A stretch of 64,000 nucleotides of DNA from an uncultured Ruminococcus sp. (GTDB lineage: Bacteria > Bacillota > Clostridia > Oscillospirales > Acutalibacteraceae), in contig UQCF01000007.1 in NCBI GenBank assembly GCA_900539465.1, positions 62,001 to 126,000 of the forward strand. The letters run 5' to 3'. The notes below the pieces were generated by a model. It searched no databases and was not told where the DNA came from. It was given only the letters and a program-made list of their open reading frames with translations. This document shows, piece after piece, positions 53,016-61,618 of the stretch. The translations under genes and the position numbers were made by a program. Numbering within the stretch: position 1 is the first letter of the stretch; every line of letters begins with the position of its first letter.

Positions 53016-54224
53016 TTATGCACCGAGAAAAGCTTCGTGTACTGCGGCAACGGCTCTGTCTGCGTCCTTTGCATCAATCAGCACGGAGATTTTTATTTCA
53101 CTTGTGGAAATCATTTGAATATTTATATCGCTGTTAAAAAGAGCCTCAAACATTTTAGAAGCGGTGCCGGGGTGAGTCTCCATACCTGCGCCGACAACAG
53201 AAACCTTTGCAACGTCGGTGTCACAGGTGATGGGAGTGTCATCGCCTACAAAAGCGAGCTCTCTTATAGCGTCTATTGCTATGGGAGCATTGTCTTTAGA
53301 AACGGTGAAGGCAATGTCTTTTGTGTTGTTCCTGCCGACGGACTGAAGAATAATATCTACGTTTATGTTTTTAGCGGCAAGCTTGCTGAATATTTTAAAA
53401 GCAATGCCGGGTACGTCGGTAAGACCGACTATTGATATACGGGCGACGTCATTGTCTTTAGTGACGCCTCTTACAAGCATTTTTTCCATTTTAGTAACCT
53501 CCTTGACTATTGTGCCGGGGATAGGATTAAGGCTTGAGATAACTTCAAGCTCAACATTATATTTTTTTGCCATTTCAACCGAGCGGTTGTTAAGAACCTG
53601 TGCGCCGAGCGTTGCAAGCTCAAGCATTTCGTCATAGGTTATTTCGGCAAGCTTTTTTGCGTTTTTGACTTTTCTCGGGTCGGCGGTGTATACGCCGTCA
53701 ACATCGGTAAATATCTGGCATTTGTCGGCATTGAGCGCGGCGGCAATGGCAACTGCGCTTGTATCGGAGCCGCCTCTGCCGAGCGTTGTTATGTCGCCCG
53801 TGTCGTTAAGCCCCTGAAAACCTGCCACAACAACGATTTTTTTGTTGCCAAGCTCTGTGAGGAGCCTGTCTTTGTTTATTTTTCTTATTCTTGCGGCAGA
53901 GTAGACGGAGTTAGTCGAAAAACCTGCCTGCCAGCCGAGAAGCGATATAGCCGGGAAGCCCAAGGACTGTATCGCCATAGCAAGAAGCGAAATCGAAATT
54001 TGCTCGCCGCTTGAGAGAAGCATATCCATCTCTCTTTTTGTGGGGTTGGGGCTTATCTCTTTTGCTTTTTCTATAAGATCGTCGGTGGTGTCGCCCTGTG
54101 CGGAAACAACAACCACAACGTCGTTGCCCTGCTTGTACGTATCCGTAACTATTTTAGCAACATTCATTACGCGCTCGGCGTTTGCAACAGAGCTGCCGCC
54201 GAATTTCTGGACAATTAAACTCAT
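53016..54224 (-). CDS. lysC: aspartate kinase
   Basis: A 402-residue kinase phosphorylating aspartate, the first step to lysine, threonine and methionine. The N-terminal kinase domain shows VQKFGGSSVANAER and LGRGGSDTSAVAIA; FTDVDGVYTADPR follows; two ACT domains from about residue 260 (ISIVGLTDVPGIA, VSVVGAGMETHPG) give feedback inhibition. Normal length for the single-polypeptide Gram-positive type. The ribosome site is AGAGAGGA. It is 24 bp behind hom. Confidence 0.95.
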   Translation of the reverse strand: MSLIVQKFGGSSVANAERVMNVAKIVTDTYKQGNDVVVVVSAQGDTTDDLIEKAKEISPNPTKREMDMLLSSGEQISISLLAMAIQSLGFPAISLLGWQAGFSTNSVYSAARIRKINKDRLLTELGNKKIVVVAGFQGLNDTGDITTLGRGGSDTSAVAIAAALNADKCQIFTDVDGVYTADPRKVKNAKKLAEITYDEMLELATLGAQVLNNRSVEMAKKYNVELEVISSLNPIPGTIVKEVTKMEKMLVRGVTKDNDVARISIVGLTDVPGIAFKIFSKLAAKNINVDIILQSVGRNNTKDIAFTVSKDNAPIAIDAIRELAFVGDDTPITCDTDVAKVSVVGAGMETHPGTASKMFEALFNSDINIQMISTSEIKISVLIDAKDADRAVAAVHEAFLGA

Positions 54225-54248
54225 AAAAATTCCTCTCTTAATGCTTTA

Positions 54249-55487
54249 TCAATAATCAACCACTCTTATTTTTGAAAGAACGTTCAAAGAGCTTACGGTT
54301 TTGAGCTTTGCTTCAAGCTCTTTTTCGCTTGCCCAAGGAGTTACAAAGGCAATTTCGTTTTCGGGTGCGCCGGCTCTTTCGAGAATTTCGGCTTTGCCGA
54401 ATACCGAGACTATGTCTTTTTCGCTCTTTTCTTTGTCGCTTGTTTCTGCTCTTACATATAAAGCGGTCTCAAGTTCAGTATAGTCAACAACGTAGTTGTC
54501 GGTTCCGCTCTCCCATCCGAAATCTTTGCGCTCGGTCATGTGGCGTGCACAGTCAAGTATGTCTGCAACAACCGCGCTGGCGGTCGGGAGCTTGCCGGCG
54601 CCCTTGCCGTAGAATACCACGTCGCCGGTTGCGTCGCCCCTGACGAGAATGGCGTTGAATACATCGTTAACGCCTGCAAGCTGGCTGCTGTTTTTGACGA
54701 GAGCAGGGCTGACTATTGCGGAGATTTTATCTTCGCCTACTCTTGAAGCTCTTGCGATAAGCTTTATTACTCCGCCCCATGAGCGAACGTACTCAACATC
54801 CGTAAGCGTAATTTTTGTTATGCCCTCGGTGTGAACGTCCTTGGGGTAAACGTGCTTTCCGAAGCAAAGGGCGGCAAGTATGCAGATTTTGCGGCACGCG
54901 TCATGACCTTCAACGTCTGCGGTAGGGTCTTTTTCGGCATAGCCGTTATCCTGCGCAAGCTTCAATGCGTCCTCAAAGCTCATGTTTTTATCAATCATCA
55001 TTGTGAGGATGAAATTTGTTGTGCCGTTGAGAATACCTGCGATTTCGTCTATTCTGTTTGCCGCAAGGCACTGGCTTATCGGCCTTATGATGGGAATACC
55101 GCCGCCTACGCTTGCCTCAAACAAAAAGTTTACATTTTTGTCTTTTGCGATTTTCAAAAGCTCGTCGCCCTTTGCGGCAACAAGCTCTTTGTTAGAGGTA
55201 ACAACGCTTTTGCCTGCCGAAAGGCAAGACGAAACAAACTCATATGCAGGGTGAAGACCGCCCATTGTCTCAACAACAACCGCAACCTCGGGGTCGTTTA
55301 AAATGATATTAAAATCTTTTATCATCTTTTTTTCGTTGACATCGCCGGGGAAGTCTCTCAAATCAAGAATATATTTGACTTCAAGCTCGGGCTGCGAGCT
55401 TTTTTTAACTATGCTTTCGTGGTTGTTTGCTATTACTTCGGCAACGCCGGAACCCACTGTGCCGTAACCCATTATAGCTATATACAA
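54249..55487 (-). CDS. hom: homoserine dehydrogenase
   Basis: A 412-residue NAD(P)H-dependent reductase making homoserine. Rossmann motif IAIMGYGTVGSGVAEV; VVTSNKELVAAKG; the catalytic stretch FEASVGGGIPIIRP, then GILNGTTNFILTMM and AEKDPTADVEGHDACRK. A C-terminal ACT-like domain is present. The start is a TTG at 55487 with GGAG 8 nt upstream; a stop codon lies two codons before, so no earlier start exists. First gene of hom-lysC-DUF3048-argF(-GT2). Confidence 0.94.
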   Translation of the reverse strand: MYIAIMGYGTVGSGVAEVIANNHESIVKKSSQPELEVKYILDLRDFPGDVNEKKMIKDFNIILNDPEVAVVVETMGGLHPAYEFVSSCLSAGKSVVTSNKELVAAKGDELLKIAKDKNVNFLFEASVGGGIPIIRPISQCLAANRIDEIAGILNGTTNFILTMMIDKNMSFEDALKLAQDNGYAEKDPTADVEGHDACRKICILAALCFGKHVYPKDVHTEGITKITLTDVEYVRSWGGVIKLIARASRVGEDKISAIVSPALVKNSSQLAGVNDVFNAILVRGDATGDVVFYGKGAGKLPTASAVVADILDCARHMTERKDFGWESGTDNYVVDYTELETALYVRAETSDKEKSEKDIVSVFGKAEILERAGAPENEIAFVTPWASEKELEAKLKTVSSLNVLSKIRVVDY

Positions 55488-55533
55488 ATTTGCTCACTCC
55501 TCGTATTTTTACATAGTAACACATAATAAAGAT

Positions 55534-55562
55534 ATTTTACCACATTTTGCGGCAATAATAAA
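55534..55562 (-). promoter_or_regulatory. possible promoter of the hom operon
   Basis: Minus strand TTTATT (55562-55557), a 17-bp spacer and TAAAAT (55539-55534) preceded by TGG (extended -10 form). The -35 is weak. Confidence 0.45.
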
Positions 55563-55586
55563 GACCTTTGAATAAAAAAATTAAAG

Positions 55587-56258
55587 TTATTTTATATAAG
55601 CTTCAAGTCTGTATATCGGCATGCCCATAGACGAAAAGCGCGCCTCGTATTCAGTCATAATGTTATCTTCAAACCCGCTGCGGTGGAGGTCAAGCGACAC
55701 GTTTTTGAGCGCAAAGCCGTTTTGAGAAAATTCTTCTATCGAAAACTCAAAAAAGTGCATATTGTCTGTTTTTTGGTGAATTTCGCCGCCCTCGCACAGC
55801 AAGAGACGGTAAATTGAGAGAAAGCGGTGATGCGTAAGGCGATGAATTGCATATTTGTTTTTGGGGAACGGGCATGAAAAATTTAAAAATATGCGCTCAA
55901 CCGAACCGTCCTTAATATACTTCGGCAAATATTCTGCATTGCCCTTTATAAAATAGAGGTTATCTATTCCATCTTCAATCGCTCTTTCGCAGGCTTCAAC
56001 AATTACGTTGCCGTATTTCTCAACGGCAATAACATTTTGCTCGGGATGAGCCTTTGCATACTCGCAGGCAAATTTGCCCTTTCCGCAGCCTATTTCAAGT
56101 ACGGTGGGGTTGCCGTTGCCGAATATTTTGTAAAAGTCGAGATACTCTTTGTTTTGAATTGCCTTTTCAAAGTTCAGCTCGTCCGTGATTATTTCAAACA
56201 GCTTGTCTTTGCAGTCCGCAAGCCTTTGGTCAAGATTTCTTTTTCTTCTCATTCTCAT
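55587..56258 (-). CDS. trmB: tRNA (guanine-N7-)-methyltransferase, altered signature
   Basis: A 223-residue SAM-dependent methyltransferase of the TrmB family (m7G46 of tRNA). The SAM motif is VLEIGCGKGKFACEYA (55-61 core). The family signature normally reads N-F-S-D-P-W-P-K-x-R-H-x-x-R-R-L; here it is LNFSCPFPKNKYAIHRL, so Asp becomes Cys129, Trp becomes Phe131 and the Arg-His pair is lost. EIHQKTDN near the C-terminus is retained. The basic N-terminus MRMRRKRNLDQR is typical. The start at 56258 follows AGAGGT. The enzyme may have changed specificity or lower activity. Confidence 0.88.
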   Translation of the reverse strand: MRMRRKRNLDQRLADCKDKLFEIITDELNFEKAIQNKEYLDFYKIFGNGNPTVLEIGCGKGKFACEYAKAHPEQNVIAVEKYGNVIVEACERAIEDGIDNLYFIKGNAEYLPKYIKDGSVERIFLNFSCPFPKNKYAIHRLTHHRFLSIYRLLLCEGGEIHQKTDNMHFFEFSIEEFSQNGFALKNVSLDLHRSGFEDNIMTEYEARFSSMGMPIYRLEAYIK

Positions 56259-56281
56259 GGGTGTAACCTCTCAGTTTAGTG

Positions 56282-56310
56282 TTGAAAACAGCCGCGAGCG
56301 GTGTTAAAAT
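56282..56310 (+). promoter_or_regulatory. promoter of the Cdd1-like gene
   Basis: TTGAAA (56282-56287), a 17-bp spacer and TAAAAT (56305-56310). Confidence 0.6.
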
Positions 56311-56363
56311 ACAGATATATTTTAAATGACTGTAATAAAATGTCAAGCCCCGGAGGAATTAAA

Positions 56364-56711
56364 ATGCTGTTTAAAAAAGATAAAAGACCGTCGCCCGGCA
56401 GCGATATAAGCACCGTGCCCGGCATAGAGCAAGAGGCGGTCGAGGCTTTGAGAGAGCTCGGCTTTAACACCGTCGGCGAGCTTCGCGCAAAGGACGCGGA
56501 GGAAATGTATTATAAGCTCAGCCTCGAAAGGGGAGAGGTGGCAGAAAAAGAATTGCTTTATCAGTTCAGATGTGCCATATATTATGCCACTGTCAAAAAG
56601 GCCGACCCCAAAAAGCTCCGCTGGTGGTATTGGTGCGATAAAGACGAAAATGCGGGTCTTTCAGATGAAGAACTGCTGGAAATATATGAAAAACAACCGC
56701 CGGTTGTTTAA
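56364..56711 (+). CDS. helix-hairpin-helix protein of the Cdd1 'pathogenicity locus' type
   Basis: A 115-residue small cytoplasmic protein. A helix-hairpin-helix-like element (STVPGIEQEAVEALRELGF, then VGELRAKDAEEMYYKL) is followed by LLYQFRCAIYYAT and LRWWYWCDKDE, the pattern of the Cdd1 family, whose name reflects its first gene location in C. difficile, not proven virulence. DNA binding is plausible. The ATG at 56364 is set by GGAGG at 56352-56356; the longer frame runs into the promoter. It is divergent from trmB. Confidence 0.78.
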   Translation: MLFKKDKRPSPGSDISTVPGIEQEAVEALRELGFNTVGELRAKDAEEMYYKLSLERGEVAEKELLYQFRCAIYYATVKKADPKKLRWWYWCDKDENAGLSDEELLEIYEKQPPVV

Positions 56712-56729
56712 ATATCAACCGACGGTTTG

Positions 56730-56758
56730 TTGCGAGAAATATTCAGCTTTGATATAAT
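56730..56758 (+). promoter_or_regulatory. promoter of the HTH-ARH gene
   Basis: TTGCGA (56730-56735), a 17-bp spacer and TATAAT (56753-56758). An inverted pair ATATCAA (56712-56718) and TTGATAT (56749-56755) flanks and overlaps it, a possible autoregulatory operator. Confidence 0.6.
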
Positions 56759-56776
56759 TTTGTCGGAGGCGATTTT

Positions 56777-58345
56777 ATGACTTTAGGCAACAGAATTTAT
56801 AAATACAGAACCGAACACGGACTCTCACGCGAGAGCATTGCGGAGAAGTGCTCCGTTTCGAGCCAGTCGATTCAAAAGTGGGAGAGCGACAATTCAAAGC
56901 CCTCTCTTGAAAATCTTATAATGCTCTCAAAAATATTCAATATCACGCTGGACGCTCTTGCAATCGGCGTTGACGAGGGTGTGAGAGAAGAGAGAAAGGC
57001 ATTTATTCACCCCGATTATTCCGAAGACCGTTTGTGGGAGACTTATGCAGACTTTTTTATGACCGAATACAATCAGTCATTGGAGGAGGGCAAAGACGTT
57101 GAGGAGTATGAAAAGCTTTTCAAAGCCGCGTCCTGCTTAAAAAACTTTGAATATAAAGAACGTCTCGGCGATATTCTGTTTGATATTGTCACAAATGCGC
57201 CGATGAGAGAAAATTATGAATTTTACGAGCCGAGCGATCTTGCCGAAATCAAAAAGAGCAGAGATCCGTCGGCAATGAACAAAAAAGAGCCTAACCAATC
57301 CCTGCTTCAAAGCAAAATCGCAGGCGCATGGTACGGCAGAATATGCGGCTGCTTTCTCGGCAAATCCATTGAGGGCATAAAGACGGACGAGCTTAACAGA
57401 TTGCTAAAAGAAACAGGCAATTATCCGATGCACCGCTATATAAAGAAGAGCGAAATCCCCGAGGATATGCTGCGCCGCGCGAGATTTAATTTTGACCATG
57501 ACCATTATGCCGATTTGATTGACTGCGTACCGTCGGACGACGACACAAACTACACAGTGCTTTATCAGGAGCTTATCACAAAATACGGCAGAGATTTTAA
57601 GCCGCGCGACGTTGCGGCTTTTTGGACCGAGAAACAGCCGAAAAGTGCTTATTATACCGCGGAAGAAACGGCTTACTGCAATTTTATAAAAGGCTTCACT
57701 CCGCCCGCTTCGGCAATGTATAAAAATCCGTTCCGCGAATGGATAGGCGCGCAGATAAGAGCGGATTATTTCGGCTATATAAACCCCGGCGACCCCGAGA
57801 CCGCCGCAGACATGGCATACCGCGACGCGGTTATTTCACACACCAAAAACGGCATATACGGCGAGATGTATTTTGCCGCACTGATTGCGATTGCCGCAGT
57901 TGAAAACGATATGCGCGAGGCGATAGAGCAGGCTCTCAAATTTATTCCGCAAAAATCGCGCTTTGTCAGGAGCGTACGCCTTATAACAGATGATTACGAC
58001 GGCGGAGTTGACGAGAGCAAATGCTTTTCAAAAATACTTTCGCGCTGGGATGAATACACCTACGGCTGCCATGTGCTGCCGAATGCAGAGATTGTAATTG
58101 CTTCTCTTCTTTACGGCGAGGGCGATTACGGCAAAACAATATGCAGAGCGGTTCAAACCGGTCTTGATACAGACTGCAACGCGGCGACCGCCGGCTCGGT
58201 GCTCGGAATGATGACCGGCATTTCGGCAATAGGCGAGGAGTGGACCTCACCTTTCGGCGGAAAGCTTGAGACGCAGATTTTCGGCGTGGGCAAGGTTAAT
58301 ATCGGTGACAGAATTGATATAACTTTTGAACATATAAACAGATAA
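56777..58345 (+). CDS. XRE helix-turn-helix / ADP-ribosylglycohydrolase fusion
   Basis: A 522-residue two-part protein. Residues 5-60 are an XRE-type HTH (IYKYRTEHGLSRESIAEKCS, SVSSQSIQKWESDNSKPS). A helical linker of about 100 residues leads to an ADP-ribosylglycohydrolase domain (about 175-515) beginning SKIAGAWYGRICGCFLGK. Metal-site motifs are present: PSDDDTNYT at 252-260 and LDTDCNAATAG around 465-473, so the hydrolase looks competent. ARH enzymes remove ADP-ribose from proteins, nucleic acids or small molecules. Joined to a DNA-binding domain, it may be a regulator sensing an ADP-ribosyl compound, or may act on ADP-ribosylated targets at DNA (inference). It has its own promoter and a GGAGG site. 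Confidence 0.88.
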   Translation: MTLGNRIYKYRTEHGLSRESIAEKCSVSSQSIQKWESDNSKPSLENLIMLSKIFNITLDALAIGVDEGVREERKAFIHPDYSEDRLWETYADFFMTEYNQSLEEGKDVEEYEKLFKAASCLKNFEYKERLGDILFDIVTNAPMRENYEFYEPSDLAEIKKSRDPSAMNKKEPNQSLLQSKIAGAWYGRICGCFLGKSIEGIKTDELNRLLKETGNYPMHRYIKKSEIPEDMLRRARFNFDHDHYADLIDCVPSDDDTNYTVLYQELITKYGRDFKPRDVAAFWTEKQPKSAYYTAEETAYCNFIKGFTPPASAMYKNPFREWIGAQIRADYFGYINPGDPETAADMAYRDAVISHTKNGIYGEMYFAALIAIAAVENDMREAIEQALKFIPQKSRFVRSVRLITDDYDGGVDESKCFSKILSRWDEYTYGCHVLPNAEIVIASLLYGEGDYGKTICRAVQTGLDTDCNAATAGSVLGMMTGISAIGEEWTSPFGGKLETQIFGVGKVNIGDRIDITFEHINR

Positions 58346-58412
58346 ACAAAAACGAAATATTACAGCAGAATTTTAGGGGATAGGAAAAAAGATGAAGAAC
58401 GGACAAACTGAG

Positions 58413-58445
58413 CAAAATCAAGGCGTCGGACTTGATTTTGTTTAC
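58413..58445 (+). terminator. terminator of the HTH-ARH gene
   Basis: A 10-bp perfect stem, CAAAATCAAG (58413-58422) with CTTGATTTTG (58431-58440), 8-nt loop, then TTT. The remaining sequence to 58530 shows nothing recognisable. Confidence 0.75.
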
Positions 58446-58530
58446 CCGAAGGCGTGCAAAGATACGTCGAGCGGCGAAGTTTGTTCGTAGTATAAAACAT
58501 AAAACTCCGTATATTATTGGGAATAAATTA

Positions 58531-58568
58531 AAGGGGTTCTTACAGGTCTTAATCCTGCAGAACCCCTA
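58531..58568 (-). terminator. terminator of the GT4 gene
   Basis: AGGGGTTCT plus CAGG pair with CCTG plus AGAACCCCT with single-base bulges, between the convergent ARH and GT4 genes; the minus-strand side runs into TTTAATTTATT. Confidence 0.75.
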
Positions 58569-58612
58569 ATTTATATGGTTTTATACGGTCTTCGCTTTTT
58601 AACATCCCCTTT

Positions 58613-59743
58613 TTAAAGACTTTTATAAAAATCGTTAATTGTTTTCACGGAATTTTCGAGGCTGAAAAACTCGGCGCGCTTTGCTGCGTTTTGTCTGTAT
58701 TTTTGTAGAAGCTCGGGCTTGTCAAGAACTTTTTTCAGTGCAAAATAAAGCCCGTCCTCGCTGTTTTCGCATATTATGCCGCACTCAAGATTTCCGAAAA
58801 TCTCTCTCATTCCCGAACACTCTGTCGTGATAACGGGAAGCCCCGAGATTATCGCCTCGGTTACGGCGGTCGAATATCCCTCCGCAAGCGACGAGCAGAT
58901 GTAGGCGTCTGCCGAATTCATATATTTATACGGGTTTGTCCTAAAATCCGCAAGAGTGAACATATCGTTTAAATCAAGCTCATCGCACAGCTTTTGGGTA
59001 GGCTCTTTTTGATATGCTTTGCCCATTATCAAAACAGAAAATTTATAGCCGTCATTTTTGAGCCTTGCACAAGCCATCATAAGTCTGTCATAGCCCTTGA
59101 CCGGCAGATAATTGCCGACAAGCACAAACAAAGGACGGTGCTTTGGCGTGAAATCGGCAGGCTCTTCTCCGAGCTTTTTGATGCGCTCGTCATCTGTAAT
59201 GTTGTGAATGACGCAGGTTTTTTCCGCAAGACCGTATTTTTTTATAAACGATTCGCGTATAGTCTCGGATACGCAAACTATTTTATCAAATTTTCGATAA
59301 CAGCTTTTTTCTTCTTCCTCATTTTTATAAACGCTTATGCTCCAAGGATTGTTGACAAAATCCGTGTGAACATAGGCAATTTTTATGCTGTTCTTATTCT
59401 GTGAACCTGCAATTATTTTTGTTGAAAATCCCTCGCAGGCGGCAACCTCTATATCGTATTTTCCGGGGATGTACAGCCTTTTTACCGCCGAGGGGGGCAG
59501 TAGCAGCGAGCCTTTTATAATTACTTTATTGAGAGAGTTTTTGACAGGCGAAGAGCTTTTATGCGTAAAAGATTTGTGGCGGCTGTTCTTTTTTATTTCT
59601 TCGGTAAATCTTTCACCGTCTGTTTCGGATACGACGGTTATGTCAAATGCGTCTTTGTCAAGATATTTCACTATGTTGTTGAGGGCGGTTTCCGCTCCGC
59701 CGCCGTCAAGAGATTCCGAAAAAAACAATATCTTTTTTTTCAC
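58613..59743 (-). CDS. GT4-family glycosyltransferase
   Basis: A 376-residue GT-B fold retaining transferase. The N-terminal domain has KILFFSESLDGGGAETAL; the C-terminal sugar-nucleotide domain has FVLVGNYLPVKGYDRLM and the E-x7-E stretch SSLAEGYSTAVTEAIISGLPVITT. It probably adds a sugar to a surface polysaccharide or lipid. The start is GTG at 59743 with GGAGGTG 7 nt upstream. It follows the chromate-transporter pair by 46 bp; no other polysaccharide genes are adjacent. Confidence 0.9.
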   Translation of the reverse strand: MKKKILFFSESLDGGGAETALNNIVKYLDKDAFDITVVSETDGERFTEEIKKNSRHKSFTHKSSSPVKNSLNKVIIKGSLLLPPSAVKRLYIPGKYDIEVAACEGFSTKIIAGSQNKNSIKIAYVHTDFVNNPWSISVYKNEEEEKSCYRKFDKIVCVSETIRESFIKKYGLAEKTCVIHNITDDERIKKLGEEPADFTPKHRPLFVLVGNYLPVKGYDRLMMACARLKNDGYKFSVLIMGKAYQKEPTQKLCDELDLNDMFTLADFRTNPYKYMNSADAYICSSLAEGYSTAVTEAIISGLPVITTECSGMREIFGNLECGIICENSEDGLYFALKKVLDKPELLQKYRQNAAKRAEFFSLENSVKTINDFYKSL

Positions 59744-59789
59744 AACAGCACCTCCGTTTTTTATACTTTAGTACAGCGCGGTACTTCAG

Positions 59790-60374
59790 TCAAGAAAGCG
59801 GCTGCACACCGAAAAGAATTATTCCGCAGCCTGCCGATAAAATTATCATAAATATCGGTGATATGTTTTTCTTACGAATGCGGCGATATACCGACGATAA
59901 CAATATTAAAAACACAAACAGCAAAATGCTTTTTATATTCGGCGAAAATCCGCCGCCGACAGCTTTAAATGAGAATAAAGTGTCAAGTGCCATTATCACA
60001 GCCGTAGCAAGTATCATTGCCACTATGCACGGGCGCACTCCCGATAAAAATGCGTTCACACCGCCGTAGTTCAGAAGATTTTTTATTATCGCGGCTATGA
60101 TAAGAATTATTATAAAAGACGGCAGAACAACGCCGATCGTAGCGCACACAGCACCGAAAAATCCGCCCTGAGACGAGCCGACAAAGGTTGCGATATTTAT
60201 TGCAAGCGGCCCCGGTGTGGACTCGGACACGGCGATGAAGTTCATAAATTCACCCTCGCCGAGCCAGCCGTTTTTAAGTACCGTTTCGCGTATGAGCGAA
60301 ATCATGCCGTAGCCTCCGCCGAAAGACACCGTACCTATCATAAGAAACGATAAAAACAATTTTAAATATATCAT
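59790..60374 (-). CDS. chromate transporter half-protein (ChrA family), second subunit
   Basis: A 194-residue membrane protein with about five helices. The family signature FLMIGTVSFGGGYGMISLI and FMNFIAVSESTPGPLAIN are at the N-terminus. Short-chain CHR proteins work as pairs; the partner gene overlaps its start by 4 bp. CHR proteins are predicted anion transporters; chromate export is shown for some members only, so the natural substrate here may differ. It is probably co-transcribed with ktrAB. Confidence 0.9.
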   Translation of the reverse strand: MIYLKLFLSFLMIGTVSFGGGYGMISLIRETVLKNGWLGEGEFMNFIAVSESTPGPLAINIATFVGSSQGGFFGAVCATIGVVLPSFIIILIIAAIIKNLLNYGGVNAFLSGVRPCIVAMILATAVIMALDTLFSFKAVGGGFSPNIKSILLFVFLILLSSVYRRIRKKNISPIFMIILSAGCGIILFGVQPLS

Positions 60375-60946
60375 TTTTTCGTTTCTCCTTTTTGGCGCAG
60401 CTTCTCAATAAGATAAGCGAATACCCCTAAACAGCCGCAGATGAGAATATAAAATATCGAAGAAAAAGAAACCGAAAAAACGGAGAATGCAATCATCAAA
60501 GCGGCGACGCAGACCAAAATCAAAACATTAAAAACATTTTTCTTTATGTTCTTTAACATTCTTAATCCTGCCGAAAAAATAAGATAAACCACGCACACCT
60601 GAATACCTTTAAAGGCGTAAGCAACATATTTAAACGACAAAAATTTATCAAGGAATAAAGAGATGACAAATATTATTAAAAACGACGGTATGCACACCGC
60701 AAAAGTAGAAATTGCCGCGCCGGGAATGCCTGCCGTTTTGTAGCCTATGTATGTTGCAGAGTTTACGGCAATCGGTCCCGGTGTTGACTCGGCTATTGCG
60801 ACAACGTCAATAAATTCTTCTTTGCCCAGCCACTTTTTCTTTTCCGTAAATTCATTTTCGAGCAAAGCAGTCATGGCATATCCGCCGCCGAAGGTGAATG
60901 CGCCGATCTTTAAAAATGTCAAAAACAAAGTTAAAAGCTTTTTCAT
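60371..60946 (-). CDS. chromate transporter half-protein (ChrA family), first subunit
   Basis: A 191-residue membrane protein homologous to its downstream partner: FLKIGAFTFGGGYAMTALLE, then EEFIDVVAIAESTPGPIAVN and several hydrophobic helices. The two halves correspond to the two domains of long-chain ChrA and likely insert in opposite orientations to form one transporter. It lies 9 bp behind ktrA. The ribosome site (AAAGGCGAG) is moderate. Confidence 0.9.
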   Translation of the reverse strand: MKKLLTLFLTFLKIGAFTFGGGYAMTALLENEFTEKKKWLGKEEFIDVVAIAESTPGPIAVNSATYIGYKTAGIPGAAISTFAVCIPSFLIIFVISLFLDKFLSFKYVAYAFKGIQVCVVYLIFSAGLRMLKNIKKNVFNVLILVCVAALMIAFSVFSVSFSSIFYILICGCLGVFAYLIEKLRQKGETKK

Positions 60947-60955
60947 GGCTCGCCT

Positions 60956-61603
60956 TTATATCCTGAAGCATTTTTGAAGAGCTTTATATTCGCCTATAAC
61001 AAGCAGGGTAGAGCCCTCGGCAAGATGTGTTTCGGGCGAAACCGACGCGCTTAAGGAACCATTCTCTTTGATTGCCAGAATGTTTATATCATATTTTTTG
61101 CGAATATCGAGCTGACCTACGCTTTTGCCAACCCATTCGCGCGGCACCTCAACCTCAAAAATAGCGTGCTTATCGTCAAGCTCGATGTAGTCGAGTATGT
61201 GATCCGCCGTGTATCTTATCGCGGTCCATTTTGCCATTTGCTTTTCGGGGTAGACAACCTTATCTGCGCCGTTGCGAAGCAAAAATTTAGCCTGAACATC
61301 TCTTTCAGCTCGTGAAACAACAAATTTTGCACCCATTTCTTTTAAGAGAGAGGTCGTCTCGAGCGAGTTTTGAAAATTGCTGCCTATCGTTACTATGCAA
61401 ACGTCAAAATTGCCTATGCCGAGCGAGTCGAGAAATTCCGCATTTGTGCTGTCTCCGATTTGCGCGTTTGTGACATAGGGCAGAACCTTGTTTATTCTCG
61501 CCTCGTTTATGTCAACAGCCATAACCTGGTGACCGAACGAATCGAGATGTATGGCAATATGTCTGCCGAATCTGCCGAGGCCTATAAGTAAAACATTCTT
61601 CAT
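60956..61603 (-). CDS. ktrA: Ktr-type potassium uptake regulatory subunit
   Basis: A 215-residue cytoplasmic RCK protein that gates the KtrB channel. The N-terminal Rossmann RCK_N domain (VLLIGLGRFGRHIA, DSTNAEFLDSLG) binds ATP/ADP; the C-terminal RCK_C domain (about 130-215) binds c-di-AMP in related proteins. Length is standard. It lies 15 bp behind ktrB with an AAGGAGG site. Confidence 0.93.
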   Translation of the reverse strand: MKNVLLIGLGRFGRHIAIHLDSFGHQVMAVDINEARINKVLPYVTNAQIGDSTNAEFLDSLGIGNFDVCIVTIGSNFQNSLETTSLLKEMGAKFVVSRAERDVQAKFLLRNGADKVVYPEKQMAKWTAIRYTADHILDYIELDDKHAIFEVEVPREWVGKSVGQLDIRKKYDINILAIKENGSLSASVSPETHLAEGSTLLVIGEYKALQKCFRI

Positions 61604-61618
61604 TTTGGATTATCCTCC

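Noticed and set aside
58392..58490. Possible 32-codon reading frame with an ATG behind the ARH gene
   Set aside because: It covers a clear intrinsic terminator (58413-58445) and has a poorly placed ribosome site; the hairpin explains the sequence better.
59790..60946. Chromate-resistance island
   Set aside because: The two CHR halves follow ktrAB in a chromosomal operon with no chrB regulator or mobile genes; the annotation name alone does not imply chromate resistance.
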